From assembly GCA_027079365.1 (NCBI GenBank), contig JALWVW010000088.1:1-6937 (forward strand): a stretch of DNA of 6,937 nucleotides. The letters run 5' to 3'. How positions within the stretch are numbered: position 1 is the first letter of the stretch; every line of letters begins with the position of its first letter. The notes below the pieces were generated by a model, which had not been told where the DNA came from, did not search any database, and worked only from the letters and a program-made list of their open reading frames with translations. The DNA is from Campylobacteraceae bacterium (GTDB lineage: Bacteria; Campylobacterota; Campylobacteria; Campylobacterales; Sulfurovaceae). Shown in pieces: positions 1 through 5,871 of the stretch. A program made the position numbers and the translations under genes.

Positions 1-1157
1 AAGAGTAGCTTCGCGACTGCAGCATCTGCTGTTGGTTTTTGAAGCATAGACTCAATAGAAATCTCATACTTTTGCAACTCACTTGTAATCGCGGCTAATA
101 CACCACTCTCATCTGCCACTTGAAGGCGGATATAGTATTGGGTGACAATCTCCTCTTTGGGTAGAAGCTTGAATCCACTCTCCAATCCTTTTTTGTACCC
201 CAGCATCGGACCATGGTTGCCACGGACAATATCTACGATATCAGCAATCACTGCACTGGCGGTTGCATCACCGCCGGCACCGGCACCGTAATACATCGTC
301 TCGCCAACCCTGTCACCTGCCACAGAGACAGCATTCATCACGCCGTCTACTTTGGCGATCATGCTTGATTGTGGGATCAGCGTAGGGTGTACGCGTAGCT
401 CTATTCCCTTGGCTGCTTTTTTGGCAATACCCAGTAGCTTGATCTCATAGCCAAACTCTTTGGCAAATGCCACATCGGTCTGGGTAATATGCTCTATTCC
501 CTCTATCAGAATATCCTCTGGTTTGGCATCGATACCGTAGGCGATAGAAGCAAGAATAAGTAGCTTATGCGAAGCATCAAACCCTCCTACATCAAAGGTT
601 GGATCTGCCTCGGCATAGCCTAGCTCCTGTGCCTCCTTGAGTATCTCGTCATACTGGGCACCCTTCTGAATCATCTTCGTGAGCATATAATTGGTGGTTC
701 CGTTCATGATGCCCTGAATCGACTCTATATGGTTGGCAGCCAGTCCGTTGCGCAGCGCACCGATGACAGGAATCCCTCCTGCTGTGCTCGCCTCATACAT
801 CAGAGGAAGCTCACCTGCAATCTCCTGAAGCTCGTAGCGATGGTATGCCAGCAGTGCTTTATTGGCCGTCACGACTGCCTTGCCATTTTCCAGTGCTCTC
901 TTCACCAGCGCATAGGGCTCTTCCACTCCGCCCATCAATTCTACAACGATATCGATCTCCGGATCATCAATCACCTCCGAAGGGTTATCAGAAAGTGTAA
1001 TCGTGACACCCCGGTCTTTGGAGAGATTTTTCACCACTCCTGTTTTAACCACGATTCGTTTACCGGCTCTTGCCTCTATGATATCGGCATTGGCTTCAAG
1101 TATAGCAGCCACACTTGCGCCTACCGTGCCTACACCCAGTATGCCTATTTTAACCAT
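1..1157 (-). CDS. hom: Homoserine dehydrogenase, C-terminus cut by window edge
   Basis: Homoserine dehydrogenase reduces aspartate-4-semialdehyde to homoserine with NAD(P)H in the cytoplasm, the branch point towards threonine and methionine. The 385 residues visible run off the window's left edge; the family is usually about 420-430, so only the end is missing. Seen in order: the Rossmann motif GILGVGTVG (residues 5-13), TANKALLA (98-104), GIMNGTTNYML (149-159), the family signature GYAEADPTFDVGGFDASHK (180-198) with the conserved Asp/Lys pair, and a C-terminal ACT-type regulatory domain starting near 341 (YYIRLQVADESGVLAAIT), which usually mediates threonine feedback. The start is ATG at 1157, preceded by GAGGAA with a 7-nt spacer (1165-1170). 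It overlaps the end of the upstream aminotransferase gene by 8 nt, so translational coupling is likely. Identity is secure from the motifs. Confidence 0.97.
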   Translation of the reverse strand, partial: MVKIGILGVGTVGASVAAILEANADIIEARAGKRIVVKTGVVKNLSKDRGVTITLSDNPSEVIDDPEIDIVVELMGGVEEPYALVKRALENGKAVVTANKALLAYHRYELQEIAGELPLMYEASTAGGIPVIGALRNGLAANHIESIQGIMNGTTNYMLTKMIQKGAQYDEILKEAQELGYAEADPTFDVGGFDASHKLLILASIAYGIDAKPEDILIEGIEHITQTDVAFAKEFGYEIKLLGIAKKAAKGIELRVHPTLIPQSSMIAKVDGVMNAVSVAGDRVGETMYYGAGAGGDATASAVIADIVDIVRGNHGPMLGYKKGLESGFKLLPKEEIVTQYYIRLQVADESGVLAAITSELQKYEISIESMLQKPTADAAVAKLL

Positions 1158-2382
1158 GCTTTTTTTCCTCTTCAACTGTTTTTAGGAACTTCTTGATATT
1201 TCTGGCTGCCTGCCTGATGCGGTTCTCATTTTCTATCAATGCTATCCGGACATACCGGTCTCCGTATTTACCAAATCCTATCCCGGGGCTTACTGCTACA
1301 CCCGCTTCCCTCAGAAGTCTCTTGGAAAATTCCAGGCTTCCCATATCCTGACAAATCTCAGGTATCTTTCCCCAGATAAACATACTGGCATTAGGCTTGC
1401 CCATCTTCCAGCCAGCATTGGCAAAGGCCTCCAGCATCACATCTCTTCGTTTGAGATAACGGGGAATGATCTGCTCATCAGGCACATAGCCATGCTCATC
1501 GAGTGCTACGGTGGCTGCTACCTGAATAGGAGTGAACATTCCGTAATCCAGCCAGGATTTGATACTTTGCAAGGCAGCGATGAGCTTTTTGTTTCCCACC
1601 ACAAAACCGACCCTCCAGCCTGCCATATTGTAGGACTTGGAGAGTGTATAGGACTCTACTGCCACATCTTTGGCTCCCTCAACTTCCAAGATGGACGGGG
1701 TTTTATAGCCATCAAAAGCAATATCAGCATAGGCAATATCCGAAATGATATAGAATCTTTTCTCTTTGGCAATGGCGACAATTTTCTCATAGAACTCTGG
1801 CGTCACGGTAGCTGTAGTAGGGTTGTGTGGAAAATTGAGTACCAGAAACTTTGCTTTTGGGAGTGAATTGTCCAGTGCTTCCATCAAATCTGCGATAAAA
1901 TGCACTTCATCTACCTCGAAGGTCTCTTCATCAAAGATAAGCTCCATCTTTTCGACATTGGCACCTGCGAGGATAAAGGCCTGCGAATGAATTGGATAGG
2001 TAGGATCAGGCACAATAGCCACATCGCCGGGATTGGAGATTGCCTGCACCAGGTGTACATAGCCCTCTTTGCTTCCCATGGTCGCCACCACTTCGGTATC
2101 AGGATCTAGTGTCACATTATATTTTCGTTTGTACCAATTTACCATAGCCAGACGAAGCTTGTAGATACCCTTACTGGCACTGTAGCCATGGGTCTTATCT
2201 CTTTGCGCCGTTTCGCAAAGCTTGTCTATAATCGGCTGAGGTGTTCTGGCATCCGGGTTTCCCATGGAGAAATCTATAATATCCTCTCCCGCCCTGCGTG
2301 CTGCCATCTTGATCTCATTGATCTCTGCAAATATATACTTAGGTAACCTGTTTATCTTTTCAAACTGTATTTCATCAAACAT
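1150..2382 (-). CDS. alaC: AlaC-type PLP-dependent class I aminotransferase
   Basis: This is a 410-residue fold-type I PLP aminotransferase. Residues that should matter are visible: N187 in NFPHNPT, D215 and Y218 in SDIAYAD (contacts to the PLP ring), the PLP Schiff-base lysine K249 in TLSKSYNMAGWR, and R379 in YVRIALIEN (substrate carboxylate). From memory the protein tracks E. coli AlaC (YfdZ) closely along its whole length, including FSMGNPD (38-44), THGYS (64-68), GSKEG (103-107) and SPGIGFG (365-371). AlaC transfers amino groups between glutamate and pyruvate to make alanine. Relatives are often labelled aspartate or LL-diaminopimelate aminotransferase, and the neighbouring hom gene would suit an aspartate-family role, so substrate is not settled. 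ATG at 2382 has AGGA (2390-2393) 7 nt upstream, overlapping the stop codon of the preceding gene. The 3' end overlaps hom by 8 nt. Confidence 0.9.
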   Translation of the reverse strand: MFDEIQFEKINRLPKYIFAEINEIKMAARRAGEDIIDFSMGNPDARTPQPIIDKLCETAQRDKTHGYSASKGIYKLRLAMVNWYKRKYNVTLDPDTEVVATMGSKEGYVHLVQAISNPGDVAIVPDPTYPIHSQAFILAGANVEKMELIFDEETFEVDEVHFIADLMEALDNSLPKAKFLVLNFPHNPTTATVTPEFYEKIVAIAKEKRFYIISDIAYADIAFDGYKTPSILEVEGAKDVAVESYTLSKSYNMAGWRVGFVVGNKKLIAALQSIKSWLDYGMFTPIQVAATVALDEHGYVPDEQIIPRYLKRRDVMLEAFANAGWKMGKPNASMFIWGKIPEICQDMGSLEFSKRLLREAGVAVSPGIGFGKYGDRYVRIALIENENRIRQAARNIKKFLKTVEEEKKHG

Positions 2383-2391
2383 ATTTTTTTC

Positions 2392-3579
2392 CTACCACAC
2401 TGTACTTTTATTTAATTTCTGAAATTCTTCTTTAGAGATATCTTTTACTTTTCCATTTTTGATCAAGAAGTAGTTCTTGTCTCTCTTTTTCGGCGTAGTT
2501 GCTTTGCCTTTGATGACAAAATTGATAGCATTGTGCCCGGCAACCAGTATCCAACTTGTAGAAGAAGTATCAAAGTCAATATCCCCTTCTATCACTTTTG
2601 CTGCACGCTTCATCGTACCAAGATCTGTGTAGCCTACCCAGACTTTTTTCATCGGGTGAAGGGTAACAATCTGTATTTTTCCAGATTGCTTCTTCGTCTT
2701 CTTCGCTGGTTTTTTTGCTGATCTGGTTTTTATCTGAGGGGGCAAGACCTCTTCCATAGCTGTGGCAGCCTCTTCTGTTTTTTCTTGTGCCATGGAGGGT
2801 ACCTCTGTTGCCAAGGTATCTGTTGCCGGTGCGACAGCCGGTACCTCACTCACCGCAGTATTGCCCACATTAGGAGTGGAGTCTGCCATATTATCTGTTT
2901 TCTCTGCATCTGCTATGCTCGCATCATTAGGTTCTGTAGCCTGCGAAAGGATCTCTTGCTGCTCCTGCTTCACCTCTCTGATAATCTGCTCTTCAGCAGT
3001 AGAGTCATTTTTCTCTTTGCCTGTGCTTTTCTCAGACACAGGTTCTTCTGATGCAGTTTCTGTCGTCTCATTCTTCTCTGTTTTGGCCCATACTCCATCG
3101 GTAGTAACAGTTGGCTCATCCGTCTCCAGAGAACTACTGTTTCCTAGCCATGCCTTTGCCTGACTGACAATGGTACCGACAAAGGTGCTACTGCCGATGG
3201 TAGTATTGTTGTCACTGCTGCTGTCTTTGGCAGCCAAAAAATACCAAGTACCGTAACCGATCCCAAAAAGTATCAAGAGCATCAAAAGCTTCGAAGTAAA
3301 TCCTCCCATCCTTTCACTTGCATCAGGCACTGTCACTACCAGCCTGGCATCAAACTCCTCCTCTGGTGCACCGGAAAAATACGCCGCACACTCTTTTTTG
3401 AGTGCCTCCAGCTCTATGCCGAATTCCCGTTCCAGAATAGAGATAAATCCCAATGCTTTGACACGCTTCATATCCGAAAAGTCACGCTGCACCAGTTTTT
3501 CTATATTTTCAATAGAGATGCGCGTTCTCTTGCTGATTGTCGCGATACTGTTCTCTTCTATGACTTCATTTAGTTGCAT
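2392..3579 (-). CDS. RodZ-like HTH / single-pass membrane protein
   Basis: A 395-residue protein with RodZ-like architecture. Residues about 1-65 are helical and resemble an N-terminal helix-turn-helix domain (EVIEENSIATISKRTRIS followed by IENIEKLV). Residues about 97-116 form one transmembrane segment (KLLMLLILFGIGYGTWYFLA). Residues about 120-285 are a low-complexity Ser/Thr/Glu/Ala-rich linker, followed by a Lys-rich stretch (286-300). Residues about 301-395 form a compact, probably beta-rich C-terminal domain (KKVWVGYTDLGT, GDIDFDTSS, SWILVAGHNAINFVIKGKA). Predicted topology is HTH in the cytoplasm and the linker and C-terminal domain in the periplasm. RodZ couples MreB to the wall-elongation machinery; that function is inference from layout here, not from a recognised signature. 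ATG at 3579 has AGGA 6 nt upstream (3586-3589) and overlaps rlmB by 14 nt. C. jejuni has a membrane-protein gene at the matching place. Confidence 0.85.
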   Translation of the reverse strand: MQLNEVIEENSIATISKRTRISIENIEKLVQRDFSDMKRVKALGFISILEREFGIELEALKKECAAYFSGAPEEEFDARLVVTVPDASERMGGFTSKLLMLLILFGIGYGTWYFLAAKDSSSDNNTTIGSSTFVGTIVSQAKAWLGNSSSLETDEPTVTTDGVWAKTEKNETTETASEEPVSEKSTGKEKNDSTAEEQIIREVKQEQQEILSQATEPNDASIADAEKTDNMADSTPNVGNTAVSEVPAVAPATDTLATEVPSMAQEKTEEAATAMEEVLPPQIKTRSAKKPAKKTKKQSGKIQIVTLHPMKKVWVGYTDLGTMKRAAKVIEGDIDFDTSSTSWILVAGHNAINFVIKGKATTPKKRDKNYFLIKNGKVKDISKEEFQKLNKSTVW

Positions 3580-4252
3580 AACCCATCCTGTGTATTAGTA
3601 TTGCTGCAGCCGCACTGACATTGAGCGAATCAAATCCCCTCTTCATATCGATAGAGAGCGTTTTATCCAGTTTGGCTCTTATTTTTTTGGAAATGCCTTT
3701 ATCTTCACTGCCCAAGACCAATACTCTTTTTGACGGGAAGCATATCTCTTCTACTGCATCCCCCTCCATAGAAGCACCATAGCTGGTAAATCCTATTTGT
3801 CCCAGCTCATTAAGCAGATCAAGTGCATTGTGCTGCACGCGAAAAGGCATATCAAGCAGTGCTCCTGAGCTTGTGCGCGCTATCGCGGCAAATGGCAGCT
3901 GCTTGATCCCAGTGGCGACGATGGCATCCACACCCAATGCATAAGCAGTCCGCGTAATTGCACCAATATTGCCGGCATCAGTCAGACCATCAAGGATGAC
4001 AAGAAAGCTCCCCTCTTTAACCTGTGTCAGCGACGCAGGTTCTGGGGCTGACATCTCTACCAGTATCCCTTGATGATTGCCGCCTTTGCTCATCGCCTGT
4101 GCCCAGCGATTCTCCAAAAACTTGATCTTCTCACGGTACTTGTCATAGAGCACCTGCGGTAAAATACCTTTTTTAGCTATATAGACTGTCTCAATCTTCT
4201 CTTCGTGTTTTTCCAGTGCATACAAAGATACCTGTTTTCCATAAATAATCAT
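3566..4252 (-). CDS. rlmB: SpoU-family 23S rRNA 2'-O-ribose methyltransferase (RlmB-like)
   Basis: A 228-residue SPOUT-class RNA methyltransferase of the TrmH/SpoU family. The three family motifs are present: motif 1 LDGLTDAGNIGAITRTAYALG (88-107, with the conserved Asn and Arg), motif 2 VLVLGSEDKGIS (177-188) and motif 3 SLNVSAAAAILIHRM (209-223), which build the trefoil-knot SAM site. Residues 1-70 look like the small L30e-like substrate-binding domain (MIIYGKQVSLYALEKHEEKIE, then QGILVEM at 61-67). RlmB methylates the 2'-OH of G2251 in 23S rRNA; exact target here is inferred, and another TrmH-family target is possible. The ATG at 4252 lacks a strong Shine-Dalgarno (only GGA about 11 nt away). 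The gene ends 14 nt inside the downstream RodZ-like gene, and it follows rsmI after 60 bp carrying an AT repeat. Confidence 0.88.
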   Translation of the reverse strand: MIIYGKQVSLYALEKHEEKIETVYIAKKGILPQVLYDKYREKIKFLENRWAQAMSKGGNHQGILVEMSAPEPASLTQVKEGSFLVILDGLTDAGNIGAITRTAYALGVDAIVATGIKQLPFAAIARTSSGALLDMPFRVQHNALDLLNELGQIGFTSYGASMEGDAVEEICFPSKRVLVLGSEDKGISKKIRAKLDKTLSIDMKRGFDSLNVSAAAAILIHRMGYATK

Positions 4253-4295
4253 GGAAGATTTTATCCAATTTTTACTTGCAACCTGCGTTTTGAGA

Positions 4296-4323
4296 TTTTT
4301 AATTTTTAATTTTTAATTTTTAA
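4296..4323. repeat. Four tandem copies of a 7-bp AT unit
   Basis: The plus strand reads TTTTTAA four times without error (4296-4302, 4303-4309, 4310-4316, 4317-4323). The array covers the last codons and the stop codon of rsmI (stop at 4313-4315) and most of the proximal rsmI-rlmB gap. With two or more copies the rsmI frame meets a TAA inside the array. The array is A/T-only and would be unstructured in RNA, so it could act as a spacer or upstream element for rlmB expression. No function can be read from sequence alone. Confidence 0.95.
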
Positions 4324-5125
4324 TTAAAGTTTCGTACCATGCTTTGGTGCTTTTGTCACTCAGTGAGGCAAGCAGTTTTGCCTTGGTTTTTGGTGGCAAC
4401 TCCAAAGCAAGTACCTGATCGAAGGAGAGGGACTTCTCTGTCTGCTTTCTCCCCTGCACCACAACCACCCATTCACCACGGATCGTTGTCACAGCTAGCT
4501 GTGTGTCAAGTTCCTCAGCACTACCACGATAGTAGTGCTGGTATTTCTTGCTCACCTCTTTTGCCAAAAAGATCTCTCTGCGGGCATCGATGGCTCTGAT
4601 CTCACCGAGAAGTTTTTCCAGGCGGTGGGGCGCCTCATAGAGAACCGTGTCATGCAGACTGTTCATTACAACATCCAGTGCAGCTGCCCGCTCTTTGCCC
4701 TTATGAGGCAGGAAGGCAAAGAAGAGAAACTTTCCGCTCTCAAAACCCGAAGCAGCATAGACTGTCGTGACTGCAGAAGCACCAGGCAGCACATCGTAGG
4801 CTATCCCCTGTTCCTGACAATACGCAACCAGTAGCTGGCCCGGATCAGAGATAGCTGGCATCCCTGCATCGCTGACATATACTACCGCTTCAGTCTCCAG
4901 TCTTTCTGAGATCTGACCTAGCCGTTCTGCCCCATTATGCTCATTAAATGAGAGAAAATCAGCCTCTGGGTACACCATACCAAAACGCTCTTCCAGTAGG
5001 CGCAAAAGCCGTTTGGTCTGGCGTGTGTCTTCACAGAGAAACAGGGTAGCTTGTTCAAAAAACTTCATAGCACGAAGTGTAATATCTTGAGGATTTCCTA
5101 TAGGAGTGGGGATAAAGGTAAGCAT
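4313..5125 (-). CDS. rsmI: 16S rRNA (cytidine1402-2'-O)-methyltransferase RsmI
   Basis: RsmI 2'-O-methylates C1402 in the decoding centre of the 30S subunit, using SAM. The 270-residue product has the family's motifs in order: FIPTPIGNPQDITLRA (4-19), LCEDTRQTKRLL (30-41), LSFNEHN (58-64), YVSDAGMPAISDPG (83-96), LPGASAVTTVYAASG (113-127), FLFFAFLPHKGKER (133-146), LYEAPHRLEKLL (162-173) and FLAKEVSKKYQ (186-196). I chose ATG at 5125, giving MLTFIPTPIGN, because family members start about 3-5 residues before PTPIGN. A frame extension to ATG 5161 would add 12 residues encoded largely by a perfect hairpin and has no family counterpart. No clear Shine-Dalgarno precedes either ATG, so translation may be weak or coupled to rpmE, which ends 40 nt upstream. 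The stop lies in the AT repeat. Identity is secure. Confidence 0.95.
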   Translation of the reverse strand: MLTFIPTPIGNPQDITLRAMKFFEQATLFLCEDTRQTKRLLRLLEERFGMVYPEADFLSFNEHNGAERLGQISERLETEAVVYVSDAGMPAISDPGQLLVAYCQEQGIAYDVLPGASAVTTVYAASGFESGKFLFFAFLPHKGKERAAALDVVMNSLHDTVLYEAPHRLEKLLGEIRAIDARREIFLAKEVSKKYQHYYRGSAEELDTQLAVTTIRGEWVVVVQGRKQTEKSLSFDQVLALELPPKTKAKLLASLSDKSTKAWYETLIKN

Positions 5126-5138
5126 AGTATAAGATGAG

Positions 5139-5159
5139 GGGCAGATGTGATATCTGCCC
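5139..5159 (-). other. Perfect 8-bp stem-loop between rpmE and rsmI
   Basis: On the transcribed strand GGGCAGAT, a 5-nt loop ATCAC and ATCTGCCC form an 8-bp perfect stem (arms at 5152-5159 and 5139-5146). It begins 6 nt after the rpmE stop codon and ends 13 nt before the rsmI ATG. It is followed by CTCATCTTATACT rather than a run of T, so it is not a standard intrinsic terminator. It could be a leaky terminator, an RNA-processing or 3'-end stabiliser site that separates the levels of L31 and RsmI, or a brake on rsmI translation. Confidence 0.6.
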
Positions 5160-5165
5160 ATGAGA

Positions 5166-5366
5166 CTACGAGAGTTTATACTTGTTCTTAAACTTCTCTA
5201 CTCTACCTGCGGCGTCAACGATCTTTTCAGAACCAGTAAAGAATGGGTGGCACTCATTACAGATATCAATAGATCTCTCTGCAACAGTAGACTTGGTTTC
5301 AAAGCTGTTTCCGCATGCGCAAGTTACTTTGCACACAACATATTCTGGGTGAATATCTTTTTTCAT
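5166..5366 (-). CDS. rpmE: 50S ribosomal protein L31, zinc-binding (C+) form
   Basis: A 66-residue ribosomal protein bL31 from the large subunit, located at the central protuberance and taking part in the bridge to the 30S head. It matches the family end to end: MKKDIHPEY start, CACGNSFETKSTV (16-28), CNECHPFFTG (36-45) and the GRVEKFKNKY tail (54-63). Four cysteines, C16, C18, C36 and C39, fit the zinc ribbon of the C+ form, which bacteria that also have a C- paralogue may swap under zinc limitation. C12 is an extra cysteine. ATG at 5366 has AAGGA with a 6-nt spacer (5373-5377). It is the first gene of the left-hand operon and has its own promoter and a leader of about 115 nt. That Shine-Dalgarno lies within the short inverted repeat TTTTCCAAGGAAAA, which could partly mask it. 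Confidence 0.98.
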   Translation of the reverse strand: MKKDIHPEYVVCKVTCACGNSFETKSTVAERSIDICNECHPFFTGSEKIVDAAGRVEKFKNKYKLS

Positions 5367-5482
5367 TGTTTTTCCTTGGAAAAGTTATTTTTCGACAGGC
5401 AACCAACCTGCTCCAGCCTAAAGGCTCTTCCATATCTCACGACAGGGTCACTGCAACAGTCTGGCTGAGACAGTATTTTAGA
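5367..5482 (-). promoter_or_regulatory. Structured 5' leader of rpmE (candidate)
   Basis: No gene fits here. On the transcribed strand several inverted repeats follow each other: an outer helix TGTCTCA/TGAGATA (7 pairs including one G-U, arms ending at 5466-5470 and 5435-5439), enclosing ACTG-TTG-CAGT (5450-5460); AGCC-TTTA-GGCT (5415-5426); CAGG-7 nt-CCTG (5396-5410); and TTTTCC-AA-GGAAAA (5370-5383) over the Shine-Dalgarno. The 7-mer CCTGTCG occurs twice (5440-5446 and 5393-5399). A leader this long ahead of a ribosomal protein gene suggests autoregulation, as known for L31 leaders in other phyla. I do not recognise this one as a described motif, and no folding energy was computed. Confidence 0.4.
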
Positions 5483-5488
5483 ATTGGG

Positions 5489-5494
5489 ATTATA
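5489..5494 (-). promoter_or_regulatory. -10 box of the rpmE operon promoter
   Basis: The transcribed strand has a perfect TATAAT, preceded by TTTCGG and a T/A-rich stretch. No convincing -35 hexamer stands 16-18 nt upstream, as is common for sigma-70 promoters in Campylobacterota. It lies 11 nt after the stop codon of the propeptide-like gene, so the rest of the promoter is inside that gene's 3' end. The likely transcript start is around 5482. Confidence 0.6.
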
Positions 5495-5505
5495 CCGAAA
5501 TAGAT

Positions 5506-5871
5506 TTAAAGACGGTTAAAATGATATTTTCTCTGTCTCTGCACAGACACCACTGTACTATTCTCTTCTTCAATACGCTTGATGAGCTGCTTAATATCAA
5601 CCCCTTCCCCTACTTTAAACAGGCAGATCTTTTTGACTATGCATTGTGTCAATTGCATACTATAGCGTAATGCCATTTCGGTAGGTTTGCGGACAATATC
5701 ATCTTTGAAGCGCACTACAATCATGCGTGTCTCTTGTGTGTTACTATCAATCTTCATATTGCGTTCCAGCTTCATTCTATCTTTATATGCCTGTTTGTAA
5801 CTACGGAGTGCCTCCATATCTGCAGCATGCAGCCAACCCAAACACAATAACACTATTCCTACGGTTTTCAT
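5506..5871 (-). CDS. Exported subtilisin-propeptide-like protein (possible chaperone/inhibitor of the upstream protease)
   Basis: A 121-residue protein not recognised as a named family. Residues 1-16 look like a Sec signal peptide (MKTVGIVLLCLGWLHA, cleavage before A17). C10 is not in a proper lipobox. Residues 20-48 are charged and helical. Residues 49-118 read like a subtilase propeptide: strand RMIVVRF (49-55), helix PTEMALRYSMQL (63-74), strand IVKKICLFKV (78-87), helix DIKQLIKRIEEE (92-103) and strand TVVSVQRQRKYHF (106-118), the beta-alpha-beta-beta-alpha-beta order of the propeptide fold. The basic tail could occupy the substrate site of a kexin-like enzyme. C77 and C83 might form a disulphide. 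ATG at 5871 overlaps the protease stop codon (ATGA) and has AAGGGGG 8 nt upstream (5880-5886). Function as an external chaperone or inhibitor is inference from fold pattern and position; a hypothetical exported protein is the safe label. Confidence 0.85.
   Translation of the reverse strand: MKTVGIVLLCLGWLHAADMEALRSYKQAYKDRMKLERNMKIDSNTQETRMIVVRFKDDIVRKPTEMALRYSMQLTQCIVKKICLFKVGEGVDIKQLIKRIEEENSTVVSVQRQRKYHFNRL

Noticed and set aside
729..1196. 155-codon plus-strand open frame
   Set aside because: It lies antisense to hom and the end of the aminotransferase gene; the protein has no family features and the minus-strand genes there are certain.
1150..2382. Naming the aminotransferase dapL (LL-diaminopimelate aminotransferase)
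   Set aside because: The motifs follow AlaC more closely as far as I can recall, but substrate cannot be fixed by reading; kept as an alternative only.
2762..3163. 133-codon plus-strand open frame rich in Ser, Val and Ala
   Set aside because: It is the mirror of the low-complexity linker of the RodZ-like gene, whose Ser/Thr/Glu codons give a long antisense frame by composition.
4535..4834. Plus-strand open frame within rsmI
   Set aside because: Antisense to an unambiguous RsmI coding region, with no recognisable protein features or ribosome site.
5126..5131. TATACT directly before the rsmI ATG as a promoter -10 box
   Set aside because: A transcript starting 6-7 nt downstream would lack the start codon.
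5461..5481. GGCTGAGA on the plus strand, recalling the TPP riboswitch core
   Set aside because: The second conserved TPP segment (ACCTGA...GGATAATGCC type) is absent and no plus-strand gene follows.
5367..5482. tRNA or SRP RNA in the rpmE leader
   Set aside because: No T-loop GGTTCGA-type segment, no acceptor pairing, and no SRP core motif on either strand.
5841..5871. Cys10 in the signal peptide as a lipoprotein site
   Set aside because: The preceding residues are V-L-L; a lipobox needs a small residue (Gly, Ala or Ser) just before the Cys. A type I cleavage after LHA fits better.
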